Assembly: GCF_028290625.1 (NCBI RefSeq)
Contig: NZ_JAQGJM010000027.1
Coordinates: 1 to 64,000 of the forward strand
Reading direction: 5' to 3'
DNA from: Devosia sp.
Lineage (GTDB): Bacteria > Pseudomonadota > Alphaproteobacteria > Rhizobiales > Devosiaceae
Length of the DNA stretch: 64,000 nt
Part shown: positions 1-8,413 of the stretch, in pieces
How positions within the stretch are numbered: position 1 is the first letter of the stretch
Layout of the letters: every line of letters begins with the position of its first letter
Notes under the pieces: model-generated
Seen by the model: the letters and a program-made list of their open reading frames with translations, nothing else
Databases searched by the model: none
Told to the model about the DNA's origin: nothing
Translations under genes and position numbers: made by a program

Positions 1-111
1 GCCGTGGGGAGTTTGGTGGGAGGGGAATGCGGTCGCGCGATCCCTGGGCCAGCGCGACGTTCGTCATCCCACTCAAAGGATGGCCACGTTCGGGCGGCCA
101 GAAACCCCATC

Positions 112-173
112 GCATGCGGCGAGACGCGGTCTCGCTTACTAATATAACCCATGAGGCACGTCTCGCCGCATGC
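112..173. repeat. 15-bp perfect inverted repeat with alternative pairing
   Basis: Arms at 112-126 and 159-173 are exact reverse complements (GCATGCGGCGAGACG) separated by 32 nt. The inner GCGAGAC of arm 1 (119-125) can also pair with a closer GTCTCGC at 129-135, so two mutually exclusive hairpins are possible. It lies about 90 nt past the stop of the minus-strand cell-wall hydrolase gene. No T-run follows on either strand, so a simple intrinsic terminator is not obvious. Confidence 0.6.
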
Positions 174-259
174 CGCAGTCTTTCAACCGCAGGTGCAAGC
201 CATGCGTCGCTTCAACACGTCTATTTTCGAGGGAAACCGGGGCCAATGCCCCACCGCAC

Positions 260-1246
260 TCAGTTCGGTGCGTAGAACAGGTGCGAGCCGATCTGGGCGA
301 CCTGCGTGTAGGTATTGGACCAGGACGGGTTGGACGAGCGGGTATGGTAGTACAGCACCGAGCGCGGCAGCGAGTCCATCTGCTGGCCGGTGGCGAATTC
401 GGCATAGACGGCTTTGGCGATGGCCTTGGAGCGGTTCCAGGCATTGCGTTCGCCGGGGGTGTCATCCTTGCCGTCGCAGGCGAAGGTGAACTGGCAGCGA
501 TGATAGCCCTTGCTGGCATTCTGGTAGATCACGCCGCACAAAGTGGCGGGGAACTTGCCCGAGAGCGCGCGGTTGACGATGACATTGGCCACCGCATATT
601 GGCCGGCTTCGCTCTCGCCGCGGGCTTCGTGATAGATCGCTTGTGCCAGGCAATCGCTTTCGGACTGGCCGGCGCCGGTCGCGGCCAGCGCCAGGTTGCG
701 CTTCTTGACGCGCTCGGCCGTGGGCTCGAAACCAGCATCGATATAGCGCGCCAGAAAGGTCGGGTTCAGCGCCGGCTCGGCGGGCTTGGCCGGGGTGGTG
801 AAGCTGGCAATGGCCGACAGCGCGCCATTATCGCCACCGAAGGAGGCGCGGGCGATATAGCCCATCAGCACGTCTTGCGTCAGCTCGGCCTGCGGTTCGG
901 CGGCATCGACGTTGAAATCGTGCAGCGCCTTCTGGCGGGCAACGTAATTGGCCAGCAGTTCGGGCGTCAGCGCCTGTTCGCCCGGCGCCGGCGCCACCAT
1001 GGCGGGCTGCGAGCGTACCTGCACCAGATCGGGCGGCAGTTGCACGGGCATTATATCGGCAACCTGGGTGGTTTCAGCGTGGGCGACGCCAAAGGTGATG
1101 GCGAGCACGAGCACAGCGGCACAGACGGCAAGCGCGCGCGAAGCGGCACGCGATGCGATGGTCAGCCCGGATTGCGTCAATGCCCCGTCCTTGCCCCTGA
1201 GCCGCGTCCGGTCGTATCCGGCGGGCCTTCTTGGTGGGTCCCTCAT
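260..1246 (-). CDS. SleB-like cell-wall hydrolase (Hydrolase_2 family), membrane-anchored or secreted
   Basis: The 328-aa product has an N-terminal hydrophobic segment (about residues 36-56, ending AHAE) that is a signal peptide or anchor. A low-complexity middle contains repeated LL/FLARYI-like motifs. The C-terminal 130 residues resemble the SleB/CwlJ peptidoglycan hydrolase family: AIYHEARGE with the likely catalytic Glu, NVIVNR, a cysteine pair around CQFTFACDG, and SVLYYHT. In alphaproteobacteria such proteins remodel cell wall in growth or division rather than germination. I chose the ATG at 1246; a TTG at 1306 would add 20 residues. A CtrA-type box lies about 100 nt upstream. Substrate and bond cleaved are not shown by sequence. 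Confidence 0.85.
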   Translation of the reverse strand: MRDPPRRPAGYDRTRLRGKDGALTQSGLTIASRAASRALAVCAAVLVLAITFGVAHAETTQVADIMPVQLPPDLVQVRSQPAMVAPAPGEQALTPELLANYVARQKALHDFNVDAAEPQAELTQDVLMGYIARASFGGDNGALSAIASFTTPAKPAEPALNPTFLARYIDAGFEPTAERVKKRNLALAATGAGQSESDCLAQAIYHEARGESEAGQYAVANVIVNRALSGKFPATLCGVIYQNASKGYHRCQFTFACDGKDDTPGERNAWNRSKAIAKAVYAEFATGQQMDSLPRSVLYYHTRSSNPSWSNTYTQVAQIGSHLFYAPN

Positions 1247-1340
1247 TGGAGACCCCGTCACTTCCCGGCTGCACCCTATCCAAGCTTTTGCCCGGAGGGA
1301 ACCCAAAATTTACCGGTAATTAACCATACCGGTTAGTCTC

Positions 1341-1357
1341 TTAAGTTAGGGTTAACC
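1341..1357. promoter_or_regulatory. CtrA-type binding site (TTAA-N7-TTAACC)
   Basis: TTAA at 1341-1344, seven bases, then TTAACC at 1352-1357 matches the full CtrA recognition sequence known from Caulobacter and other alphaproteobacteria. It is 95-111 nt upstream of the chosen start of the minus-strand SleB-like hydrolase gene. Two ACCGGT hexamers (1312-1317, 1328-1333) sit between the box and the gene. CtrA itself is not in the window, so the regulation is inferred. Confidence 0.5.
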
Positions 1358-1500
1358 GAGAGGGCGCCATCTGAAAACCCTTGCTGGGCAATGGTTTGCC
1401 GGGTGGAGAACAGGACTTTAAGGGGATCGCTAAAGGTTTACGCAGTTCCGGGCCGCCCGAGTCGCTTTTCCACCGCGTGTTGCGTGGCAGAAACGCAAAC

Positions 1501-1519
1501 GCCCGGCACGAGGCCGGGC
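1501..1519 (-). terminator. Probable intrinsic terminator of HAD hydrolase gene
   Basis: A GC-rich stem (GCCCGGC at 1501-1507 pairing with GCCGGGC at 1513-1519) lies about 30 nt past the stop of the minus-strand HAD gene. On the minus strand it is followed by a moderately T-rich tract. Stem strength is good; the U-tract is interrupted. Confidence 0.5.
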
Positions 1520-1548
1520 GAGTGGAAAAATCAGCGGTGAAAAGCGCG

Positions 1549-2232
1549 CTAGTGGGCGGGGAAAGCCGCGTGCCGGACGTGGTCGAGGCTCTCCATGATG
1601 GCGATGCCCAGGGCGCGGATTTCGTCGCTGGGATGCACCAGATCGGGCACCATGATGGTCTGCATGCCGGCGGCATGGGCTGCCCGCACGCCGGACGGGC
1701 TATCCTCCAGCGCCAGGCACACCAGCGGATCGACCCCCAGCCGTTCGGCTGCCAGGAGGTACGGTTCGGGATGCGGCTTGGGATTGATGACGTCGTCACG
1801 CGTCACGATGGTCTGGAACATATCGATCAGCCCGACGGCCGCCAAATGCGTCTGCGCATGGGGCGAGCGCGAGGACGTCGCCACCGCCATGGGAATATTG
1901 CGCTCGCGCAGTTCGACCAGCAGTTCGCGCGCCCCGGTCTTGACCGGCACGCCCTCATGAGTGCGTTCGCGCATGGTGATGCGGCAGCGCTCGTCGAACT
2001 GCGTATAGGGGAAGCTCACCCCATAGGCCTCCACCAGCAGCCGATTGGTGGTCTCGTGGCTGGAACCCACCATGGACATGTGGACCGCTTCGGTCATTTC
2101 GAAGCCGAGATCGGTGCAGACCTCGAAGACGATGGTCTTGAAGACGCTCTCGGTATCCAGAATGGTGCCATCCATGTCGAAGATGACGGCCTCGAAGGGG
2201 CGCAGGCGCAGTGTGTCGAAATCAGTTTTCAT
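1549..2232 (-). CDS. HAD-superfamily hydrolase, phosphoglycolate/beta-phosphoglucomutase-like
   Basis: This is a cytosolic phosphotransferase/phosphatase of about 227 aa. All HAD motifs are visible: motif I DMDGTILD with the nucleophile and acid Asp, motif II in AVATSS, the motif III Lys in NPKPHPEPY, and motif IV LALEDSPSGV. The C1 cap between motif I and the rest is helical, as in the PGMB/Gph subfamily. The start is the ATG at 2232, with GGGACAG upstream; a GTG at 2256 would add 8 residues. It is divergent from the selO-like gene with a short shared promoter region. The substrate cannot be named: sugar phosphates or 2-phosphoglycolate are typical. Confidence 0.85.
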   Translation of the reverse strand: MKTDFDTLRLRPFEAVIFDMDGTILDTESVFKTIVFEVCTDLGFEMTEAVHMSMVGSSHETTNRLLVEAYGVSFPYTQFDERCRITMRERTHEGVPVKTGARELLVELRERNIPMAVATSSRSPHAQTHLAAVGLIDMFQTIVTRDDVINPKPHPEPYLLAAERLGVDPLVCLALEDSPSGVRAAHAAGMQTIMVPDLVHPSDEIRALGIAIMESLDHVRHAAFPAH

Positions 2233-2308
2233 CTGTCCCGATATAGTGCCGATCACGCCGCTTCGCTAGCCGCCTGCGCGAAAGGCTGGGTTGCAGCCAG
2301 GCGCCACG

Positions 2309-3736
2309 ATGACTAGCTTCCGCTCCATGGACTCATTCAAGCCAGCCCGCCAGCACGAAAGTCTGGGTGATGCGTTTTATGACCGCGTCGCCCCGGCCAA
2401 CTTCCCCAAAACTATCCTGCGCCACCGCGACCAGCGCTGGGCCAGCCGCGTTGGGCTGGACGGATTGGACGAGGCGGAATGGCTGGCCCATTTCGGCCGC
2501 TTCGAACCCCTGCCCGGCTCGCTGGAAACCCCGCTGGCGCTGCGCTATCACGGCCACCAGTTTCGCACCTACAATCCCGACCTCGGCGATGGACGCGGGT
2601 TCCTGTTCGCGCAGGCCTATGACCTCAAGGACGGGCGGCTGCTGGATTTCGGCACCAAGGGCAGCGGGCGCACGCCGTGGTCACGGGGCGGCGACGGGCG
2701 GCTGACGCTCAAGGGCGGCGTGCGCGAGGTGTTGGCCACCGAGATGCTGGAAGCGCTGGGCGTCAACACCTCCAAGAGCTTTTCGCTCATCGAGACCGGC
2801 GAAGAACTGCAGCGCGGCGACGAGCCATCGCCGACCCGCTCATCGGTGCTGGTGCGGTTGAGCCATTCCCATATCCGCATCGGCACCTTCCAGCGGCTGG
2901 CGTATCTGGAGGAGCATGCGGCTATCCGGCAACTGCTCGACTACGCCATCGCGCAATATTATCCCCACCTCGCCGGCGAGGGCGATACTGCAGCCAGGTT
3001 CCTGGGGGCGGTGGTCGCGACCGTGGCGAAGACAGGCGCACAGTGGATCGCGGCGGGTTTTGTGCATGGGGTGCTCAACACCGACAATATCAACATCACT
3101 GGCGAGAGCTTCGATTACGGCCCGTGGCGGTTCCTGCCGGTTTACGACCCCAATTTCACCGCCGCCTATTTCGATGAAACCGGGCTCTATAGTTTTGGCC
3201 GGCAACCCGACACGCTGGCCTGGAATTTAACGCGGCTGGCCGAATGCCTGCTGCCGCTCTCCAGCATCGAAGCGCTGGAGCCGGCGCTGAATAAGATCTG
3301 GCCGATTTTCCGCGCCGAATTGCCCAAGGCCATGCTCCGGCGGCTGGGGCTCAAGCCGCGCGGCGAGGAGGCCGACAGCGCTTTCATCACAGCCCTGTTC
3401 GGCTTTCTGTCGGCCTCGCAGGCGCCCTATGAGCAATTCTTTTTCGACTGGCGCGGCGGCTCACAAAGCGTCGAGCGCGCGGCCCGGGGCCCGAGCGCGG
3501 CATTTTATGCCACCGAGGCCTTCGTGCCGATTGCCGATGCGATGGAGGGTTACGAGGCTACCGATGACGTCAATCTCAACCATGCCTATTTCGCCCGCAA
3601 TACGCCGCGTACCATGCTGATCGAGGAGGTCGAGGCGATCTGGGCGCCGATTGCCGAACACGACGACTGGGGCGTGTTCCACGCCACCCTGGCCGAAATC
3701 GCGGAAATGCGCGAGGCCTATGGCGTGACGATCTGA
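2309..3736 (+). CDS. selO: SelO/YdiU family protein AMPylase (pseudokinase fold)
   Basis: The 475-aa product matches SelO, which transfers AMP from ATP to protein hydroxyls and is linked to redox stress. Diagnostic blocks include YHGHQF near the N terminus, the nucleotide-binding segment around DFGTKGSGRTPWSR, the LVRLSHSHIRIGTF block, and VHGVLNTDNINITGESFDYGPW, where HGVLNTDN corresponds to the atypical catalytic loop and DYGP to the metal-binding motif. Length fits bacterial SelO, and the selenocysteine found in vertebrate homologues is absent, as usual in bacteria. The start is the ATG at 2309; TTG at 2291 and ATG at 2327 are alternatives. Confidence 0.92.
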   Translation: MTSFRSMDSFKPARQHESLGDAFYDRVAPANFPKTILRHRDQRWASRVGLDGLDEAEWLAHFGRFEPLPGSLETPLALRYHGHQFRTYNPDLGDGRGFLFAQAYDLKDGRLLDFGTKGSGRTPWSRGGDGRLTLKGGVREVLATEMLEALGVNTSKSFSLIETGEELQRGDEPSPTRSSVLVRLSHSHIRIGTFQRLAYLEEHAAIRQLLDYAIAQYYPHLAGEGDTAARFLGAVVATVAKTGAQWIAAGFVHGVLNTDNINITGESFDYGPWRFLPVYDPNFTAAYFDETGLYSFGRQPDTLAWNLTRLAECLLPLSSIEALEPALNKIWPIFRAELPKAMLRRLGLKPRGEEADSAFITALFGFLSASQAPYEQFFFDWRGGSQSVERAARGPSAAFYATEAFVPIADAMEGYEATDDVNLNHAYFARNTPRTMLIEEVEAIWAPIAEHDDWGVFHATLAEIAEMREAYGVTI

Positions 3737-3802
3737 CTTCCGCAACGCCTTCCCTCAGGTTTCGCTTTGCCCTAATTTGCGCGTGAAACGAAAGGCAGGC
3801 CA

Positions 3803-4585
3803 GTGGCGGGATTGAGCGAGCGGCACCAGCGGATATTGGAGCTGGCACGGGTGCGCGACCGGGTAACGGTCGAGGGCCTCGCGGCCGAATTCGGCGTCTC
3901 GGTGCAGACGATCCGCAAGGATCTCAATACGCTGTGCGACAACCAGGTGCTCAAACGCGTCCATGGCGGGGCTGAGCTGCCATCGGGCATCGAGAACTTG
4001 CAATACGAAGCACGGCGGCTGATCGCGGCCGCCGAAAAGGACGCGATCGGGCGGGCGGCGGCGGCGCTGATCCCCAATGATGCGTCGGTGTTCATCAATA
4101 TCGGCACCACAACTGAGGCCGTCAGCCAGGCGCTGCTCAACCATTCGGGCCTCATGGTGGTCACCAATAACATCAACGTCGCCAATCGCATGCGGATCTA
4201 TCCGCAGTTCGAAGTGGTGATCGCCGGTGGCGTCGTGCGCGGCTCGGACGGCGGCATCGTGGGGGAGGCTGCGGCGGCGTTCTTCTCGCAGTTCAAGGTC
4301 GACTATGCGGTGATCGGGGCCTCGGCACTGGACCAGGACGGCGCCCTGCTCGACTATGACTACCGCGAGGTCAAGGTGGCGCAGGCCATCATCGCCAATG
4401 CGCGCCACGTCATCCTCGTCGCCGATGCCAGCAAGTTCGCCCGCACTGCGCCGGTGCGGATTGCGCGCATCGACCAGATCGGCACCTTCGTGACCGACCG
4501 TTGCCCGTCCGAGCGCTTCGCGGCCCTCTGTCGTGCTGCCGGGGTGGTGCTGGTGGAGACGGAGGGCCAAAGCCCCGCCAGCTAG
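3803..4585 (+). CDS. DeoR/GlpR family transcriptional regulator
   Basis: This 260-aa cytosolic regulator has an N-terminal DeoR winged helix-turn-helix (residues about 5-55: SERHQRILELARVRDRVTVEGLAAEFGVSVQTIRKDL is the typical start, here split into the helix pair and recognition helix). A C-terminal DeoRC sugar-phosphate sensing domain follows, with the phosphate-binding INIGTTTE motif, TNNINVA, GGVVRGSDGGIVG, and DYDYREVKVAQA. The layout is closest to GlpR, which represses glycerol-3-phosphate genes, but no glp gene is adjacent, so the target is unknown. The start is GTG at 3803 with AAAGGCAGG well placed upstream. Confidence 0.85.
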   Translation: MAGLSERHQRILELARVRDRVTVEGLAAEFGVSVQTIRKDLNTLCDNQVLKRVHGGAELPSGIENLQYEARRLIAAAEKDAIGRAAAALIPNDASVFINIGTTTEAVSQALLNHSGLMVVTNNINVANRMRIYPQFEVVIAGGVVRGSDGGIVGEAAAAFFSQFKVDYAVIGASALDQDGALLDYDYREVKVAQAIIANARHVILVADASKFARTAPVRIARIDQIGTFVTDRCPSERFAALCRAAGVVLVETEGQSPAS

Positions 4586-4615
4586 CCGTTTGCATCCTGT
4601 TTACCACGCTGGCGA

Positions 4616-7360
4616 ATGGGGCCACCGGTAAGCCAAATGGTAACCGTCGTTCCGTTAATTTGGCGGCAGGGCGGCCTTAGGGGCCAAGGGGCGGTCAGGC
4701 TGGTGGCGTTTTTAGCTTCGAAAGACGGACGACGCAGTTGGCTGCGCCCGACGCTGATCCCGGCTGCCATCGCCCTGGTGGTGATCGTGGCCGCGGGCTT
4801 CTTCGCGGACCGTCAAAACAACGTCATCAGCGAAGAGCGCAGCCGCAGCACCGTGCTGGATCAGGTCGCGGTGATCCGCGCCAAGCTCGAAGGCAATCTC
4901 AACGCCAATATCCAACTGGTGCGGGGCCTCGTCTCCACCATTTCCACCGAGCCGGATATGGACCAGGCGCGCTTTGCGGCCTTGGCCAGCAACCTATTCG
5001 AGGAACAGAGCCAGTTGCGCAGCCTCGCCGCCGCGCCGAACCTGGTGGTCAGGCTGATGTATCCGATGGCGGGCAATGCCCAGGCGGTCGGACTGGATTA
5101 TCGCACCAATGATGCGCAGCGCGCCGCCGCGTTCCTGACGCGAGACAGCGGCAAGCTGGTGCTGGTGGGGCCGGTCGATCTGGTTCAGGGCGGCCGCGCC
5201 TTTATCGGCCGCTTCCCCGTCTATGTCGACGGCACCGACAAGCGGCAATTCTGGGGGATCGTGTCGGCGGTGGTGGATGTCGATCGGCTCTACGCCGATA
5301 GCGGCCTGCTCGATCCGAACCTGCCGCTCGATATCAGCATCACCGCCACCGATCCGGCGACCCACCTCAAAGACCGTTTCTTCGGTCCCGACCTGACCGG
5401 CACCGATCCGGTGACCGCCACCGTGCTGGTGCCCTCGGGCGGCTGGGAGATCGCCGCACAACCCAAGGGTGGCTGGGGTGATACGCCCAACGCGTGGATG
5501 TTGCGGCTGGGCATGGTGGTATCGGCGCTGCTGATCCTGTGGCCGATCGTGGTGACCGGCCGCATGGTGGGCGAGCGGCAACAGCATTTCCGCGTACTCA
5601 AGGACCGCGAGGCCGAACTCGAGCGGCTATCGCGGCGGCTGGGCCTGGCGCTGGACAGCTCCCAGGTCGGCGTCTGGGAGACCGATATCGCCACCGGTGA
5701 CCTGGTCTGGGATGCGCGGATGAACGAACTCTATGGCCTGCCGGAGGATGGCGGGCTGCGCGACTACAATCATTGGCGCGATACCCTGCATCCCGACGAC
5801 CTGGCCCAGGCCGAGGCCGACTTTGCCCTGGCCCTGCGCACCGGTAGCTATCGGTCGGAATTCCGCGTGGTGCACAAGGATGGTTCGAGCCGCAACATTC
5901 GTGCCATCGGAGCCGTCTATGTGGGCGCCGACGACGCCCCCAAAATCCTGGGCGTGAACTGGGACGTCACCGCCGACGTGGCGCTCAACGCCGATTTGAA
6001 ACGCGCCAAGGAGCTGACCGAGGCGCGCAATCACGAGTTGGAACTGGCGCGGGTCCGCATCGAGCATAATGCCCTGCATGACAGCCTGACCGAACTGCCG
6101 AACCGGCGCTATCTCGACGAAGTGCTCAAGCGCCACGCCGCGACCGGCTACCTTGGCAGCGGCAGCATCGCGCTGCTGCATATCGATCTCGACCGCTTCA
6201 AGCAGATCAACGACACGCTGGGCCATGCGGCGGGCGACGCCATGCTGATCCACGCGGCACAGGTGCTGCAGCGCAATAGCCGGCCGGGCGATTTCGTGGC
6301 GCGTATTGGCGGCGATGAGTTCGTCGTGGTGTGCACGGCCAGCGACGGCGACAGCGAACTGGCGGCATTAGCTGACCGCATCGTGCAGCAGATGCGCCAG
6401 CCGGCGACCTATGAGGGCCACCAATGCCGCTTCGGCGTTAGCATCGGCATTGCGGTGGAACGCGGAGCCGAGCTCGACGTCAAGCGCCTGCTGATCAACG
6501 CCGATATCGCGCTCTATCGCGCCAAGGGCCGGGGCCGCAATCGCTTCGAATTCTTCAGCGCGGCGCTGCAGGCCGAGGTGGTCAAGACCAAGCGCGTGGC
6601 CGACGAGATTTTGAGCGGGCTGGAGCGCAACGAATTCGTGGCCTTCTACCAGCCGCAGTTCGACGCCCACACGCACGACATGGTGGGCGTCGAAGCCTTG
6701 GCGCGTTGGCAGCACCCGACCCTGGGCCTCAAATCGCCCGACGCCTTCCTCGCCATCGCCGAAGAGCTCAACGTGGTCGCCACCATCGACCGGCTGATTC
6801 TCGAACAATCGCTGGCCGATCTCGACCGCTGGGCGGCAGCTGGGCTCGATGTGCCGCGCGCCTCGGTCAACGTCTCGCTGCGCCGGCTGCACGACGAAGA
6901 CCTGATCAAGGGGCTACGCCAACTCGATATCCAGCCGGGCCGGATTTCGTTCGAACTGGTGGAATCCATTTATCTCGATGAGAACGACGCCATCGTCGGC
7001 TGGAACATCGACCAGATCAAAGATCTGGGCATCGATATCGAAATCGACGATTTCGGCACCGGCTACGCGTCGATCGTCTCGCTGCAAAAGCTGCGACCCA
7101 AGCGCCTCAAGATCGACAAGCAATTGGTGGATCCCATCGTCGAGGAACCGGGGCAACGGCGCCTGCTGGCCTCGATCGTGGACATCGGCAAATCCATGGG
7201 CATCGAAGTGGTGGCCGAGGGCGTCGAGACCATGGAACAGGCGCGGCTGCTGCGCGAGCTTGGCTGCGACATCCTGCAGGGCTATGTGTTCGCCAAGCCG
7301 ATGAGCGCCACGGACCTCGCCGCGTTCATCACCGAACAGCGCTGGCGCAAGGCGTCCTAG
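4616..7360 (+). CDS. CHASE-PAS-GGDEF-EAL c-di-GMP turnover protein
   Basis: A 914-aa inner-membrane signalling protein. A transmembrane helix lies near residues 46-66, then a periplasmic CHASE sensor domain to about 290, a second helix about 292-312, a PAS domain (about 340-460, WETDIATGDLVWD), GGDEF (about 490-650) and EAL (about 665-910). The GGDEF signature is intact (RIGGDEFVVV) and the inhibitory I-site RPGD lies five residues before it. The EAL domain keeps EALARWQHP, NVSLRR, IDDFGTGYAS, KIDKQLV and the EGVE/QGY ends, so both cyclase and phosphodiesterase could be active. The true start may be downstream of 4616, since no strong ribosome site precedes that ATG. Confidence 0.9.
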   Translation: MGPPVSQMVTVVPLIWRQGGLRGQGAVRLVAFLASKDGRRSWLRPTLIPAAIALVVIVAAGFFADRQNNVISEERSRSTVLDQVAVIRAKLEGNLNANIQLVRGLVSTISTEPDMDQARFAALASNLFEEQSQLRSLAAAPNLVVRLMYPMAGNAQAVGLDYRTNDAQRAAAFLTRDSGKLVLVGPVDLVQGGRAFIGRFPVYVDGTDKRQFWGIVSAVVDVDRLYADSGLLDPNLPLDISITATDPATHLKDRFFGPDLTGTDPVTATVLVPSGGWEIAAQPKGGWGDTPNAWMLRLGMVVSALLILWPIVVTGRMVGERQQHFRVLKDREAELERLSRRLGLALDSSQVGVWETDIATGDLVWDARMNELYGLPEDGGLRDYNHWRDTLHPDDLAQAEADFALALRTGSYRSEFRVVHKDGSSRNIRAIGAVYVGADDAPKILGVNWDVTADVALNADLKRAKELTEARNHELELARVRIEHNALHDSLTELPNRRYLDEVLKRHAATGYLGSGSIALLHIDLDRFKQINDTLGHAAGDAMLIHAAQVLQRNSRPGDFVARIGGDEFVVVCTASDGDSELAALADRIVQQMRQPATYEGHQCRFGVSIGIAVERGAELDVKRLLINADIALYRAKGRGRNRFEFFSAALQAEVVKTKRVADEILSGLERNEFVAFYQPQFDAHTHDMVGVEALARWQHPTLGLKSPDAFLAIAEELNVVATIDRLILEQSLADLDRWAAAGLDVPRASVNVSLRRLHDEDLIKGLRQLDIQPGRISFELVESIYLDENDAIVGWNIDQIKDLGIDIEIDDFGTGYASIVSLQKLRPKRLKIDKQLVDPIVEEPGQRRLLASIVDIGKSMGIEVVAEGVETMEQARLLRELGCDILQGYVFAKPMSATDLAAFITEQRWRKAS

Positions 7361-7369
7361 GATAGATCG

Positions 7370-8413
7370 ATGACGAACCCAAAACGCCTCGGCCTCGGCA
7401 TTGTGGGCGCCGGCATGGGGGCCAAGCCGCATGCGCTGGCGCTGCAGGCATTGACCGCCGAAATTGACGTGCGCGGCGTCTATCGGCGCAACGCGGCCGA
7501 GCTGCAGACGTTCTGCGACGCCTACGGCTTCCCGACCGCCGCCAGCTACGAGGCGCTGCTGGCTGACCCGGAAATCCAAGCCATATTGGTGCTGACGCCG
7601 CCCAATGCGCGCGAAGACATCGTCGCGGCGGCGGCGCAGGCCGGCAAGCATGTGCTGCTGGAAAAGCCTGTGGAACGCACCATCGCGGCCGCCGAACGCA
7701 TCGTCGCGAGTTGCGCTGAGGCCGGGGTGACGCTGGGCGTAATCTTCCAGCACCGCTTCCGTGCGGCTTCAAAAGCGCTCGCCGCCAGCATCGCGGCCGA
7801 TGCCTTCGGGCCATTGCGCGCGGTCCATCTAACGGTGCCGTGGTGGCGGCCGCAAACTGGATACTACGACCAGAAGGGGCGCGGCACACTGGCCCAGGAC
7901 GGCGGTGGGGTCCTGATCACCCAGGCGATCCACTCGCTCGACCTGATGCTGAGCCTCTGCGGACCCATCACTGAAGTGACCGCCATGGCGGTGACGACTG
8001 GCTTGCACCAGATGGAAACCGAAGACTTCGTGTCAGCCGGTCTCTTGTTCGCCAATGGCGCCGTTGGCGCGCTGGTGGCGACGACGGCCAATTATCCCGG
8101 CGGGCCGGAAATGCTGGTGCTGAATTTCGACCGCGCCAGCGCGACCCTGACCGCCGGAGCCCTGACCATAAGCTGGATGGACGGCCGGATCGAAGAGATC
8201 GGCGAGCCCGGTGAGGGCGGCGGCGGGGCCGATCCAATGGCGTTTCCCTTCGCCTGGCACAAGGCGCAGATCGCCGATTTCGCGGAGGCGATCCGGGCCG
8301 GACGGCAGCCGCTGTCGACCGGCGTGAGCGCATTGCGCGTGCATCGACTGATCGACGCACTAATGGAATCGGCGCGACAGGGAACGAGAATTCGCCCGGC
8401 CGACGAAAGCTAG
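7370..8413 (+). CDS. Gfo/Idh/MocA family NAD(P)-dependent oxidoreductase
   Basis: The 347-aa enzyme has an N-terminal Rossmann fold with a GIVGAGMGAKP nucleotide-binding turn, the family LLEKPVERT motif (the EKP lysine near residue 103), and a C-terminal substrate domain starting near residue 135. The segment GGVLITQAIHSLDLM carries the usual catalytic histidine. The family oxidises sugars, inositols or similar polyols. It starts 9 nt after the GGDEF-EAL gene but probably has an unrelated role. It converges on the dpp operon, whose last gene overlaps its stop by 4 nt. Substrate unknown. Confidence 0.85.
   Translation: MTNPKRLGLGIVGAGMGAKPHALALQALTAEIDVRGVYRRNAAELQTFCDAYGFPTAASYEALLADPEIQAILVLTPPNAREDIVAAAAQAGKHVLLEKPVERTIAAAERIVASCAEAGVTLGVIFQHRFRAASKALAASIAADAFGPLRAVHLTVPWWRPQTGYYDQKGRGTLAQDGGGVLITQAIHSLDLMLSLCGPITEVTAMAVTTGLHQMETEDFVSAGLLFANGAVGALVATTANYPGGPEMLVLNFDRASATLTAGALTISWMDGRIEEIGEPGEGGGGADPMAFPFAWHKAQIADFAEAIRAGRQPLSTGVSALRVHRLIDALMESARQGTRIRPADES

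Larger units (their letters stand above)
1247..1548. other. Intergenic region between hydrolase and HAD genes
   Basis: This 302-nt gap holds no convincing gene. It contains the upstream region of the cell-wall hydrolase gene with the CtrA-type box and paired ACCGGT motifs, and near its right end the hairpin at 1501-1519 that probably terminates the HAD gene transcript. Confidence 0.6.

Noticed and set aside
170..1336. Plus-strand frame over the SleB-like hydrolase gene
   Set aside because: Antisense frame with low-complexity composition; the minus-strand protein has a signal peptide and family motifs.
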